NCBI GenBank assembly: GCA_963277665.1
Contig: OY728125.1
Coordinates: 1,719,664,889 to 1,719,728,888, forward strand
Direction of reading: 5' to 3'
DNA length: 64,000 nucleotides
DNA from: Viscum album
Taxonomy: Eukaryota > Streptophyta > Magnoliopsida > Santalales > Viscaceae
Positions 36,060-49,195 of this stretch are shown here, one piece after another (positions within the stretch are counted from its first letter, which is position 1; each line of letters starts with the position of its first letter). The notes below the pieces were generated by a model. It ran no database searches. It was not told the DNA's origin and saw nothing but the letters and a program-made list of their open reading frames with translations. The position numbers and the translations under genes are program-made.

Positions 36060-36561
36060 AATATACCTGAGGGGGAGAATTGGATGGAACAAGGGGGCGT
36101 GAAGGGGATGAAGACGTAGTATGAAGCCATTATTAAGGGTGAGACATGGGTTAGTATGAGGGGGGAGTGAAGGGGATGATGACAAAGTAGGTAGTCGGAA
36201 GTGAGGGGGAGAAGGGGTCCAGTGTAATGATGGTCAACTTTATCGATGTTATGATAAATGGGGGAGGGGTCTCAAGTTTGTGGGGTGGGGGAGATAGTTA
36301 TAGAGAGTCTACCAGTGGCGATGAGGATAAGTGTACCAGTGACGAGGTGGGGTATCGGTCTCTGGAGGGTGCTTGGGTTTCATAGGGAGGAGATGTGGGG
36401 GATGAGTCAGGGGTTGGGTTCTTAGAGAAGAAGTTTCATGGGGTAAAAAAGGTTTCAGTGGAGGGTTTTGAAAATCCACTGGAATATTTTGAATTTTTTT
36501 AGAAGTTGTTTCTTAAAAGGTCGCAAAAAAACCACCACTAATTATTGATTTTGGTGTACTG
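36060..36561. repeat. CACTA right subterminal region, G-rich on the plus strand
   Basis: A purine-skewed 420-base stretch contains the near-duplicate phrases 'gtgaaggggatgaagac' and 'gtgaaggggatgatgac', and several 'gaggggga' runs. It is followed by 'aaaaaaccaccacta' (36,527-36,541) and the terminal inverted repeat ending GGTGTACTG. CACTA elements carry GC-richer promoter-proximal subterminal arrays of this kind. The transposase promoter probably lies here. Confidence 0.5.
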
Positions 36562-39500
36562 ATAGATTTTAACATAGTGAAAATATCATGTATAATAATA
36601 ATTAATATGAAGGAATACAATTCATAATTATTAGATCCTATGTTTCTTAGGTACATGTTAAGTTTACTATCATGAACTTTCAAAAGAAAGTCTAAAACAT
36701 ATTGGGTGAATAGCTCATAGTGTCTCACCAACTAACTCGTCTCAGTAGACTATCAATGCATTGAGGGGCTATCATTAACCAGAACACACCTACATCTGAC
36801 CTATCCAATCCATTCCTCATTTATCGAATAATAAATTTAATTAATGAAGAATTCTCCTTATCAAATATACTTATTGATTAAAAGATATAGATTTATCAAT
36901 ATTTCCCTAGAAAATATAATAACATTCAATCTGAACACTGTCTGTATAAATGGAATATGGTTTAGAAAATAATCATATCCTTGATAAATAATATGGTTAT
37001 TTAGGGGAAATTAAAAGTTTAATGTTTACATGAAATTGAATAACTCAAGGGGATTTTAATGACTACGAAACGATTCAATGAAGTGAGTTTCAATACTATA
37101 CATGGTAAAAAAAATTTGAAACCATCCAGAGGAAGAATAATGATATTATCAATAGATGGTATACCCATTGGTGTAAGAATAAGGGTCATTGTTATTGATG
37201 AAAAAGATCATAAAAACATTATGGAGGAAAATTTGATTTTGATTTTGGAAAAAATTTTAAAAATCCTTTTCCTTATAATCACATTTTAAAAAAATTATTT
37301 AAATATAACTGTTAAAATTGGAAAGTAATCTTTAAAGAAATGATGGTGAGAAATTATATTTAAGGTAAAAAGAACATTCCATTTTCATTATAAAAAAGGA
37401 TAGAAAATTTCTTTGTTCAGAAAATGACAGGAATATTTTAATGAAAACATCTTGAAAAAAAATTGTTAATCACAAATTATAATATTTCATTTTGAATAGT
37501 ATATAGAAAACATTTTTAAATCATTTTTAGAAAAAAAATAAGTTTAGTAAGAGTTCAAATTTTTAATCTAAGAGAGGAAGTTATATTTTATTAAAACATT
37601 TTATAAATAATTTTATGTACCAAATCGTGTAAAATTAGTCCTATCACTTCCAAAAAAATCATTAATTATAATAATATATAAAAATTAAATGATTTATTAA
37701 TCAATTATCAAATAATTTTCTTCAATGGAAATTCATGTGTAATCAATCCCAAAATAATGATATTGTGAAGTAAATCCTTAAAAAGATAATAAAATTGATG
37801 TAAGAATTAAAAAATTAATTTACTATTAGTTTTAGCTATAATTCCACATAAATTATTTTTAAATACAACAAAATATAATAATAAAAATTTATACACATAA
37901 TCCAATAATATAAACAATAATTAAGAAGTAATATAACCCACTGAAATTAAATTGAGGTATGGAATTATTTACCTATTTCTAACATCTAATTTAAATCCAC
38001 ATGGATGAAATAATTATAATTAAAACATAAAATAATAACAATAAATAATTATTCATGTTATTAATTTTATTGGGGAATTGTATACACTGTATAAAAGAAA
38101 CTTGGGGGATACTATTATAATATGCCTTAGTGAAATGAAATTTAAAAGAAAACCCTTACTACTTGAGTAACTTTGGAATAGTGATCCCAATGAAATAATA
38201 ACATAAATATAAAAATTTCATATCATGAAAAAAATTAAATTCATGACATAACATGTCTTAGGAAATTATATACACCAGAAAAAAATAAACTTGCAGTTAA
38301 AATGGAATAATTATCATAGAAATAAAAGTGAGACTATAAATCCCCTTACTACATGGAAACATTTAAAACATAATACCCATGAAAGAAACAACATAAAATA
38401 AAACATTAAATACAATGAAGATAAATTTATTCATCATATAAAATTTTAATTGTTGTAGTGCATATTCCTCATAAAATAAATAACTGGGGAATGTGATTTC
38501 TGCCTCATGGATGTAAAAGTGATACATGAACCCCTTACATTACGCTTAATTTCAATTGAACAATATTGAACATCATGTATAATTTTTTTAGAATGCTTTT
38601 GTCTTATAACATAACCATATTAATATTTATAATATCATATATGTTCCCTTTAAAACATCATATCACCTGTTTATTAATTATCATTCAATGTTTTCATTGT
38701 TTCGAGTGTGAATCGCTTTGCTTTTTGAGTATATTTCGATCTATGATATTTTGTTCCCTTTACATGGATCGTTATTTCATCATTTAAAGAATTTAAACCA
38801 AGATATAAATATCATATATATGTATATTATACATGTATTTTAAAAAATCTATAAAACATGGTGATAGGAACCATAATACCCTATTAATGGTGATGGTTGA
38901 ACATACATATGCATGAATGATGTTTACATTTTATTTTCATATTATAAGGAATACAATTGAATAATAGAAATGTAATTTAATATTTCAAAATCATTTTTAT
39001 TTCATATATGTTACATATTTTTATTAAAACTTCCCTTAATACACTCTTTGTAAATCATGATTGAAACATATCGATTCACGATATGTAGTTCATCGTACAC
39101 ATGGGGAACATAATTATATTCCCAAAAAATATAAAAAAGCATAATAAAAATATATTTTCATAATAAAATTATAAATATCATATATAAGATTTAAATTTAC
39201 CATTATTTCTTACCTTTAATGGTATTAATGAAATAATGGTCGACATCGGTTTGTGAGGTGGTAGCTCGTTGTCCACACGAATGATGATTTCATATCCCAT
39301 TTGATGGAAGTGTGTGATGTTATAGGTCATAAACATAACAGAAAAAAATAATATCATATATACTATTCTATGTTTATTATAAAAGTAATATATAATAATA
39401 ATTTAATGGGTAGAGAATTAAATTAAAAAAAGTGCATGTTAAATAATGTTGCCTCTTCTTCAAGTAACTCCTTTTCTCACTAGAGGAACTCCTTGGTTGG

Positions 39501-41702
39501 AATTAATAAAAAAGAGGGGATTCTATGATGAGGTTTGGTAAGTCAGAAATTAATATTTTAATGTATTTTTTATCCAAATATCTTGATAGGTGTGAAGAAG
39601 TGAGGGGGTGAATGCCCTTTATAGTGGAGGAGAAGTGAGATTCTTGAAAATAACAAAATTGAAACACTATTGGGATGTATTTCTTACATATATTTCCTTC
39701 CATAATAACTTATTTTAGATACAAGATGTTATATGGTCAAAATATATCCATAAAATGGTTTTTTTACATTTTATAGGTCATTTGGACACTTAATATCAAG
39801 GTTTAAACACTAAGTAAACTCATTTTTACCTTTTTCATTGTATTCAGTTTTAATTTGTTTCACTAATATTTATTTTCCAAATATATTTTTAACATACTAA
39901 AAATTATAAATTATATTAGTTCCAAATATATATTCTATTTTTCTAAATTCAAATAATATAGTTGGAAGAAATTAATTTAAAATTCATCCTGAAAATAGGA
40001 TGGGAAAGTAGGGTTTTAAATTGAGAATGTTCAAAACTTTACAATGTTTTTATTTATAAATTCAATTTAAATATGATTAAAAATTCCTAAATTGGATTAA
40101 TATTTTTATAATTTAAATATTTTTAATTTTAAAAATTATAAAATATAATTTAACAATATAAATTATTTAGGTGAAAAGTTTTGTATGTATTGAAATTCAT
40201 TATTTTTTAGTATTTTTCAAAAAATGAAACTTTTTAGAAAAATAATAAAAATAAACCCGAAGAAAATTTTGATATTTCTATTTTAAAAATAAAGTTAATT
40301 TTTTCAAATAGAAATTATAAAAATTTAAAAATTTGGTTTAAAAAAAGGCTGCCATTAAATGGGGGAAAATTTTCATTTTAGAAAAATACATCTTTCTATG
40401 TGTGAAATTGGATTTTTTCTTATATTATGTCAATAAAATATATTGGTTCAATTTAAAAAAAAATTAATATATAATATATAAATTTCATTATGATCATCAA
40501 ATAATAGTAATTACTTTATTTTAAAATAATTATACACCTTCAGCCCAAAACATTAGATTTTTTATAAAATCATTTATTTTATATTAAATAGGTTTTCTAT
40601 AATAATTTATAATAAATTAGTAACCAATATTTTCAAAATCATATTTTTATAATTTATTTGATCATATTTACAACTTTTAGTTTATCTATTAGTAATTAAT
40701 TTTCATTTTTAATAATAATATTAATTGTAATTGGTTAAAATCTATCTTGCATCTAACACAAGCCATTGAAAAAGTCATTATTGTCTGTAAAGAAAGATAA
40801 ACTCAGAATTTCATTAAACGATATAATAGTATAAAGAATAAGGACTTTATATTTATTTCTAATCTTGGTGTTTCATTTCATTCATGAAAATGAATACAAT
40901 TTCTTTACTTTATAATTTTGGTGTGTCAAAATCTCCCCACAGAAATTTAATTTCATCCTCGCAATTTAAACAAGATCTTCGTAATAAATTGATTGATATT
41001 TTAATTTTTATTTATGAAAACCCTTCATATTATAAGGGTTAATAAAAATATTTTCTTAATAATAGAGAAAGTGAAATACAATGGTCAATTGGAATAACAT
41101 ATAACAAGGTTTCTACATAGGAGAACATTGGTGGCATGTGAAGAAAAGGACATGGAGAAAAAGAATAAATAGTTGTAGAGATTAGTTGAGGTCATTAACC
41201 ACAAACAACTTAATGATCAATTGAATTTTGAGGGGGTTAAATCCATAAATATATAATTATTTCAAAGACCATTGGTTCAACAAAAATTACAGTATTTTGA
41301 TGACTTTTTATTTTTAAATAATTTTTTGTTAATATTGAGTTATTCTTTTACTTCCTAAGAGTATAAGGAAATATACATAATTGATATATTTCTATAAAAA
41401 CAATTTCATCCTTTGGTTATTATTTTATCAATTTCTAATTTATTCGTTACTTCATGAAATGAATAACTAAAATGATTTTTTATGCCTGAAGCACTAAAAT
41501 TCAATTTTAAAAGATCGTATGTTTTTTAAAAGTGGTCATTATATCTACCTAAAAATATTTTTCCAAAACCAATATGATTAATACCTTAATCTGTAATCTA
41601 AAAAAGTAATATTATTGGTTCATCATTTATATTTATTCACCAAATTACTTAAATAAAAACAAGTACAATTTAAACATGACGTTGTGAATATAATTTGTTG
41701 GC
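36562..41702 (-). repeat. Family 1 gypsy LTR, copy C, 5' piece (right of the CACTA insertion)
   Basis: 36,565-38,560 runs parallel to 43,270-45,260 of copy D (for example 'caatggaaattcatgtgtaa' at 37,723 and 44,438). The conserved block is at 36,720-36,780, the promoter near 39,620, and weak ~190 bp repeat cores near 38,694, 38,870, 39,096 and 39,270. 'cccaaaacattagatttttt' at 40,543 matches 60,430 of the right-hand LTR. The start is placed near 41,702 by extrapolation, where 'atttgttggcatt' stands in for 'tttgttacattc'. ORFs here (36,513-36,731; 37,059-37,289; 38,566-38,787; 39,503-39,703) are not recognisable proteins. Confidence 0.5.
39615..39624 (-). promoter_or_regulatory. LTR core promoter TATA box, copy C
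   Basis: The minus strand reads cactataaagggcattcacc, preceded by 'ctcacttctcctc'. This is the same arrangement as in copies B and G with a one-base shorter A run. Confidence 0.5.
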
Positions 41703-42743
41703 ATTAAAGCATTATCATCCTTTGGTTGTGGGTTTAATCCCTATGGCATTCCCAAATACTATAGGTTATCACCCATCATTTGTGTTGTTCTTTTTCTAAA
41801 CTATATTCTTATAATGTTCCAAAAATTTATTCTAGACATCCTTGTAATGAAATTTATTGTTTCATTATCTTTTTCTTAGGGTCTTTAGTAGAACATATTT
41901 TTTCTAAAGTCTTATAATATTATTTTACTATTATTTCAAAGTCATTAATCATCATATAAACCCTAATGATTATAAATACCTTTAAAGAAATATATATAAA
42001 ATATAAATTCATTATTACTGAAATATTTGTTCTACTAAATCGTATTCTTATCATAAATCTTTCCAAACTGCCCTTAATCTTGGTAGGATCTCATTTAACA
42101 AAACCTAAAAAACGTTTTCATGTATTTGGCCTTATTTTAAATATTAATTTCATAACCCATTACGATATCCATAACTCATATGTTAATAAATACACAATTG
42201 ATTTTAAAATTTAAGAAAATCATTAGATTTTTAAAAATTCTTATCACCAAAATAACATTTATAAAAAAGTTCTCTAATTTAGTTATCAAATCCAAATATA
42301 TAAATACATCAACCATTTTATTTTCACATAGTTCCTTCTTTAGTTTAAGTATTTGCCTAGGTCATTCATTATCATCATATATTCATATCCTTCATAATGA
42401 TGTTTAATGAAAATGTTAATTATCCTAAGGATATACCCCATTAGTGGAAATAATATGTATGGTAAGGTTTGTTGTATTATAATAGGTTAGGCTCGAGTCA
42501 TGCTCGAAATGCACTTATTTAAGTAATTAACACAAGTTAAATATTTTTCATAACCAATTCTACTTTTTGTATCTAGATATGGATGTACTATTTTGAAGAC
42601 CCATATATTCTCTATCTTAACAAAACATTAATATGTTCTTCTAAACTTGACCTCCAATTCTAGATTTGGATTGTGTTCCCAAATCTATGTTTTCATACAC
42701 CTGTTTCCCAATTCTTATATTATACATTCTTTGATACCTACTG
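41703..42743 (-). other. Non-coding internal remnant between LTR copies D and C
   Basis: About 1 kb between two family 1 LTRs in the same orientation. On the minus strand 'taggtatcaaag' (42,740-42,729) next to the end of copy D resembles the TGGTATCAGAG primer-binding site. I see no gag or pol motif. ORFs at 41,966-42,407 on the plus strand are AT-driven. The layout (LTR, short empty internal region, LTR) is the same as on the left side of the window. Confidence 0.4.
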
Positions 42744-45327
42744 TAGAAACCTATATCCCATAATAATGGAACATGCGACTTATACCATTACATTGGTATA
42801 AGATACAAGAAAATCTCATAAAATGACCAAATATTTTAGTACTCTTGGTAAACTAGATACATATTTGAGTCTTTTACAAATAATTAATACCCAAAATAAA
42901 ACACAATTTTGTTTTTCAATTATATACTAAATTTATTCCAACTAGAAAAGGTTTTAATGCATTTCTTAATAACTTCACAAAATCTTATGTAAAGGAAACC
43001 AAATAAGAGTGATCTTAAATTCTCAGTATGGATTAGTAAAATTAAAGAAATAATGAATAAATGAGTATAATAGATATAGAAATTTAATAAATTATCACAC
43101 AAGCCATATAATTAATAAAATGAGAAGGAAGTGCATAAAAATATTACAAGGTAAAAAACTATGAAACTCATTACATTCGAAAAATTGGATATGGAATAAT
43201 CAATATGGAAAGGTAAATAATTGAAAACACATGCCATTTAATCAATAAAATAATTATGAAATCTATCAATGTATTTTTTTCATAGTGAAAATATCATAGA
43301 TAATAATAAACAAATCTGAATTAAGGGAACACGTAATAATTAGACTACATGTTTCCTAGGTACATGACACCATTAATATCAATACCTTTAAAAGGACAAT
43401 TTAATGTGTACTGGGTGAAAAACAATTAACTCTAGTCAACTGATTCATCTCTTGAAACTACTGATGCCTCAAGGGGATATCATTAATCTGGAATGATCAA
43501 TGTCAAACTTCTCCAAATCATTCCTCACATATCAAATAATTTATTTAATTCATTAACAATGTTCCTTAAAAAATATCCATATTGGAAAAAGGATACAGAT
43601 TTATAAATATTTCCCCAAATAATCAAATAAATTTAAAATTGAAAAGAGTTTGTAAAAATAGTATATAGTATAGGAAATAATCATATCCCTCATAAATGAT
43701 ATGGATATATAGAATAAACATAATATATAGTGATCACAGTAAAGTTAATAATTCATGGGGTATAAAATGACAACAAAAAATGATTCATGTAATTGAATTT
43801 CAATACTATCCTTGGTCAAAATTATCATAAGTTATCTAGTGTAATAATTGGGATGGTATCAATATGACATATACCAATTGGAGTAAGAATAATGGTTGCT
43901 GGTATTGGGGAAAAATATATTAAAAAAAATTCTTGAGGAAAATAATATTTTCTTTTTGAGAAAAAACAGTTTAAATCATTTTCATTAAAAATAACTTTTA
44001 AAAACGTTTTCATTAAAATGATATTTGTAAAATTGAAATGAAATATTTTAAGTAATTATGGTTGGTAAATCTATACGAGGTAAAAAAGAACATTCCTTTT
44101 ATATTATAAAAACAGGCTAGGAATGTTCCTTGATTCGAAAGCTACAAGAATATTATTTGACAAAATATTGTAAAAATAAAAAAAATCAAAATATATTTTA
44201 ATAAATCATTTTTAAAAGGATATATAATACATTTTGAAACCCTTTTTAAAAATATTGGTTTTGTAAGAAAACCGATTTCAGAACGAAGAGGGAAATAAAG
44301 CCAGCTTTTATTAAAGAAATTCTCAATAATTATATGGGTCAAATATTAAAAAATTTAATATAAATAGAAAAGGATAATTAATAGCTATAGGATTAAAAAT
44401 TAAAGGATTATTAATAAATGATAAAATAATTTCCTTCAATGGAAATTCATGTGTAAACAATCCCAAATAAAATGAGAGTTTGAAGTAAACACTTACAAAG
44501 ATCATAACATTGAAGTGAGAATTAACCAATGATTCAATTATGTGTAAAAACTATAAATAAATAAAAAATAATTGGACATAAAACATAAGATAATAAAAAT
44601 ACATTATCTATAGAATCATAGACTATAATTGATATTATTGAAGTAATATAACTCAAGGAAATAAATTGAGTTATGTAATTATTTACCACTTGGTAAATTT
44701 GAATTCAAATCTCCATAGATGAAATAATTAAATTGAAACATAAAATATGATGAATAAATAATTATTCATGAATTTAAATGAAATAGGGTATGTTTATTCA
44801 CTATATAAAATATAACAGGTTCATAACATTATAATGATTCTCAATGAAATGAAATTGAGATGAAACCCCTTAATTTTTTAGTAACTTTTCAATCCTGATC
44901 CCCATGAAAGAATAACATCAAGTGAAATGTTTAATATCATAAAATTAAATAAATTCATCTTATAACATGTATTAGGGATGTATATAAAGCACCCAAAAGT
45001 AAGGAGTGGTGAATATGGAATAAGTCTCACAGAAATAAAAGCGAGACTAGAAATAACCATTTCACTTTAAAAACAATGGATCGTAAAACTCATGAATGAA
45101 AAATATCATATGAAACATTAAATATAATGAATATAAATTTTTTCTTGATATTAAATAAACTACAGGTAATATATGCACCACATAAATGAAATAAGTGGTG
45201 ACTATAATGCATACATCACATAAGAAAATGTGAGACAACAATCTCTTATGTTACGCTTAATTTTGGTTGAACAATATTTAACCGTGAGAAAAATGGTTTT
45301 AATAATGTTACTAACTTATTCTAGAAC
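42744..45327 (-). repeat. Family 1 gypsy LTR, copy D (truncated before its promoter)
   Basis: It aligns with copy C from 'atattttagtactcttggta' (42,831) through 'ttacgcttaattttggttga' (45,251, against 38,540). The conserved block is at 43,430-43,500. The alignment ends near 45,290, before the promoter would appear, where a plus-strand family 1 start begins. ORFs inside (42,920-45,060) have no recognisable domains. Confidence 0.55.
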
Positions 45328-45612
45328 TATAACATCTCGGGTAAGTATATAATAAGAAAATTTAATATATAAATTAATATTTGTGAAATAGATATTAATT
45401 TTACTTTTTACGGAACACTTTGTCTGATAGCATACCCAAACAACAATGATGAGTTATTTGAAATCTTATATTGCACACAAGACTTGAATTTACTGAAAAA
45501 TAATACCTTATTAATATTATTATTTCAAATAGTAGTTATCTCCCAACTGTTTTGTTGGATGAATGTAATTGAACAAAATATATTACATTTACATATGTTT
45601 ATTAAATATTTT
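45328..45612 (+). repeat. Family 1 gypsy LTR fragment, copy F, left piece
   Basis: 'tataacatctcgggtaagta' resembles the TGTAACACCCGAGTATTT start of copy G, and 'ttgcacacaagactt' (45,473) resembles 'ttgcacacaacaccc' (4,796) of copy B. The full-length gypsy element is inserted at its right edge. The remainder resumes at 57,057. Confidence 0.45.
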
Positions 45613-48600
45613 TGTAATGTCTCGGACCTCTCTGGTCCATTCCTTTGTGAATATGTGCTGCTAGAGGTGTTCCAGGGAGTCAAGGTGACTGGGGGTGCGT
45701 TTGGCTGGACTTTTAATGAAAGAAAAAGGGTAATAGCTTTCGCACGGTTGGCGCATAGTTTTCTAAAACTGTGCAGCCAAACCATGTAAGGTTTGTCTTG
45801 GGGGCAGTGGCTAATGCACGGTTAGTGCACGGTTTTCTTAACCATGTGGACTAAATATTCGAGGAGTGTTTGTCGAGGTAGAAGCTAACGCATGGTTAGC
45901 GCACGGTTTGTTAAATCGTGCGGACTGACCGTGTGGGCACTTAAAGTCAGATTCTAAAATTGTGGATCTAACTTGTTTTGCCCTTAATCTCCTCGTTTAA
46001 TCCCCTAAGCGGCCATAACTCTAGATTTCTCTCCCTTGAAGGTTAGAGAACCTCTCCCAAGCGTTTTGGAGGTGATATGGAGGCTTCTCCTCGTGAATCG
46101 AAGCCGGTTTCTCGAGGTATGTGATCCCTTTTGTTTGGTTTCCTAGATATACCTCGATATGCTATTACTCTTCTCTCGGGATCATAGATCTACGCCCTCT
46201 ATGGGTAGATATAAGTGTGTGGATATCATTTATAATGATATTTGGTCTTCATTGTGTTAAGAGAGGAGATATATGGAGGATCCTTGGTGAATTGGCCCGG
46301 TCTTCTTGGGCATTCTTCATACGTTGTGGGTTTCCTCGAAAACCTTTGAGGTATGGGATTCGTGGCTTCCCTAATTATTTATGTGCAATCATAGTTTTAT
46401 CATGTTTTTGCCTTCAGATCACATTGGAATTAACCTAATTAAATACTTGAATCGGATTAAAATAATTGGTTTGATCGCATGTTGTTGATTTGTACCGTGA
46501 TAATGGTTCGCCTCTTGTTTTTCTAGATAGTGTGATATATATTCCTTGCTTGTTAGCATGTTTCTCTTGATGAAATTGATAAAGAAAGTAAAGCCTGAAT
46601 TAATTGATAATTAATTGGCTAAAGATAAAGAGGTATGTAAATGAATCTGGTTGTTGTTGTTGTGGATGTTGTTCCAACTTGGTGTTAATCAAATTGAGGC
46701 TGATGATGTGTTAAATTCAGTTGGATGGTAAACCTAAAATTTGTTGGTGCTTGTTGTTTGAAGGCTGGATTCCTTGTTAAAGGGCCAAGATCCCAAATTG
46801 ATGTGATTTTTGTTTTCCTGCTGCTTCTGCGGTGATGTGACCCTGGGAGGGTTTTGTGATATGTGGGGGCATGGAGGCCTTGTTGTTGTGGCAGCGGATG
46901 ACGCCTAGAGTGGTGAGATGCATCTATTTATGCATGTGGGCGTCGGGGAGGACACTAGGGATGATGGAACGGGATGGATGTGGTTGTTGGTTGCTTGTAG
47001 ATTCTTTGGTTGCTTGTCTCCTTTATTTTTCCCCACTACTCAAGGTAGCTGGTCTTGCTTACCCTTATTCCGAAAGGGGCAAAGACACACGGGGTATGCC
47101 ACGTGCTTTATGTGTTTAGCCTCTCTAGAGAGAATGGGTCTACCCTCTTGCTATAGGTGGCACAGACTTGACGGGCAGTACATCTACTCACCGTGTTGAT
47201 CCCCCTTCTGTTTATTATCATAGGATGCATTTCTAGAATGCCTGAGAATATGGGAAAGTAATTCTGTAATGAATATTTGAATAATTGATGTTAACCCATG
47301 GGGTGGGAGATGCTGGTATATAATGATGAGGTTTTAACTTTGATGGAGCCTTTGACTTTGGGTGTGATGCTAATGAATTTAATGTGGAATTGATCATGGT
47401 TAATTAATGTGTAAAGAATTAATTAATGTAAAGTGAAGTTGATGAAGAAGGGGAATGAGGTAACCTAATTAAGGCTCTTTAAATGGTTGTGTGCATAAAG
47501 AATAACTAGTCTTAGAAGTGGCAGCCTAGAGTTCGAGGGAGACGTTAGCTGTAGTTGTGTCTAAGACAAGTTTATGCCCATAGTATGGTTGTGAGTTGTA
47601 ATATATTCTGTACTTTCTGTGTTTCTATATGCTACTCCACCCTGTCGGTAAGGTAAACTGACACCCCGAGGATTTTGAGCCCTAGGGGGTGTTTTCCCCA
47701 ACATTCCGGTGTGAGGATGAATGGCTGACTACCCCCTTTGACCCTGCTCTCTTCTCTTGGTAGATAATTGTGATGGTTGGAAAAGTGGTTAGTTTTTCTC
47801 ATATATGTGTTTGGAGGGTTGTAATGGCTTGTGGTTATTCACACACATATATTATGGATTAGTATCCTATGGACTACTATAGGTGTAACGTGTATAAGAT
47901 GTGATGGCTTGAGGATCCTTACTCAGCATATAGGCTATGATGGCTTGTGGAATAATACCTGAAGTATGATACATGTTATACGAGCTATGGTGGCTACTAA
48001 CAACTACCTGGTTATTTGGTTGTGAGGATGGTGTGGTTCTAAGCCCAGGTGTCTGCAGGCAAGCCTTTGTAGTGCACATGGTGCAGATTGTAGAGATAAT
48101 CCCAGGTATATACGGTCAATCCTTTGGAGAGAGATGCACAGGATGTACTTCATTGGGGCAAAGCGGAAAACCAGTGGAGATGTAGTAGCAGGGAACCCTT
48201 GATATTCATTACTACATGCTATATTCTTGTATGCGTTACTTGGTGAGAGTAGCCATGGTGAGGTTGGGAACTCAGTATACCTGTTTAGGTGACGAGTTAG
48301 TTTCACTTGTTGTCCACTATGCTTTAGCATGTTTTATTTTCTTTTGCATAAGAGTATTTGGGAAGGGTCCTACTGAGTATACTTTTATACTCACCCTACG
48401 TATATATAAACTATTTTTCAGGTCACTTGGAGCAGGTTGGAGATCAATTTGGTTACTACTAGCTTGTGGTTGTAGGAGCTGTTCAGGCTTCTGGTCACTG
48501 CTGTTTTACTCTCTTTTGGGTACTTGTAGTTTCCACTTTCAGTTTTAGTACTTTTGCATTGAATTTTATATATGGACATGGGTTTCATTTATATTTCAGT

Positions 48601-48810
48601 TATGAGTTGGATTTGGTTGGTGTCTATCTTATCTCTCTCTTCTGCATGTGTTCTCTTAGAGGGTAATGCCTACCATTTGTGTGTTTATAATACCCTTGGT
48701 GCTAGTCGCCAACCTGAGGCATACTGGAGGCGGGACTCGGGGGGTCATTATCTCCCTTTTCACATTTCCAGCCCAGGAGGGGTACACTTTGTGAGGAGGG
48801 GGTCGTAACA
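45613..48810 (+). repeat. 5' LTR of the full-length gypsy element
   Basis: 3,198 bases, colinear with 53,866-57,056 throughout. The first bases are TGTAATGTCTCGGACC where the 3' copy has TGTAACGGTGTGGACC. The last bases are ggtcgtaaca. It contains the CACGGTT hairpin repeats near its start, 'atggcttgtgg/atggcttgagg' short repeats at 47,825-47,990, and a 'ctgagtatacttttatactc' segment with tatataaac near 48,370-48,415. ORFs of 60-124 codons in it (for example 46,121-46,438 and 47,973-48,548) recur as fragments in the 3' LTR and encode nothing recognisable. Confidence 0.85.
45740..45945 (+). repeat. CACGGTT palindromic repeats in the 5' LTR
   Basis: Three consecutive imperfect units have the form 'gcacggttngcgcacggttt' followed by 'aaaccgtgcgg' and 'aaccgtg'. 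Each can fold into a hairpin. The 3' LTR carries the same array at 53,990-54,190. Confidence 0.75.
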
Positions 48811-48813
48811 GAT

Positions 48814-48824
48814 TGGTATCAGAG
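48814..48824 (+). other. Primer-binding site (initiator tRNA-Met)
   Basis: TGGTATCAGAG, 3 bases after the 5' LTR end (gtaaca), is complementary to the 3' end of plant initiator tRNA-Met. The match is exact. Confidence 0.9.
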
Positions 48825-49195
48825 GGAGGTTGAGGGATAGGATGGAGTTGGTGTTAGGCACATGTGAGGTTGCATGGGTTGGTAGGGAAACTGTGTCATT
48901 CTTGTTTAGCAAGTGGGGTAAACACTGGCGACCGGCTGAGACATAGGCGTTTAGGGCCCCCTATGATCTGATGTACGGACCATTAAGTTTACATTGGCTA
49001 CTAAACAAGGTGATACTAGTTGCAGGGTAGAGACCTAGGAAAGGATCATGTATCATTCTTCTTATGCCTGTGTTTGAATGGGTAGACCATAGTATAGGTT
49101 ATCCTAAAATGAAAAAAAGAAAAAAATTAATTATTTAATTTTGAGTCTTCCATATTCTAGGCTTAGGAGCTCTAAGTGTTTGTTATTTTACAGGT
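48825..49195 (+). other. Untranslated leader of the gypsy element
   Basis: About 370 bases between the PBS and the gag start. It contains an A-rich run at 49,110-49,130 and ends 'tttacaggtATG'. No ORF. Confidence 0.6.

Larger units (their letters stand above)
26295..36561 (-). mobile_element. CACTA (En/Spm-type) DNA transposon, degenerate, about 10.3 kb
   Basis: It interrupts family 1 LTR copy C. The bases on both sides are ATA (26,292-26,294 and 36,562-36,564), a 3 bp target-site duplication typical of CACTA elements. The left end begins CTGTACAAAAAAAG. The inverted right end begins CAGTACACCAAAATC. Both look like variants of a CACTAC(A)-A-rich terminus. Next to each end are 'aaccacca/aaccactg' subterminal repeats. 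The element carries a TNP2-type transposase on the minus strand (34,027-29,510), an unrelated open segment inside that gene, and an inserted copia solo LTR (27,654-28,970). Termini were chosen by eye from repeat alignment and the ATA duplication. The insertion itself is well supported, but the exact base is less certain. Confidence 0.7.

Noticed and set aside
42729..42740. 'taggtatcaaag' (minus) as a firm PBS for LTR copy D
   Set aside because: Alignment with other LTR ends leaves it unclear whether these bases lie inside or just outside the LTR. Kept only as a weak hint in the remnant entry.
45484..48808. Several ORFs of 60-124 codons across the LTR of the full-length gypsy element
   Set aside because: The homologous positions in the 3' LTR (53.9-57.0 kb) have different stops and frames, and no protein family is recognisable.
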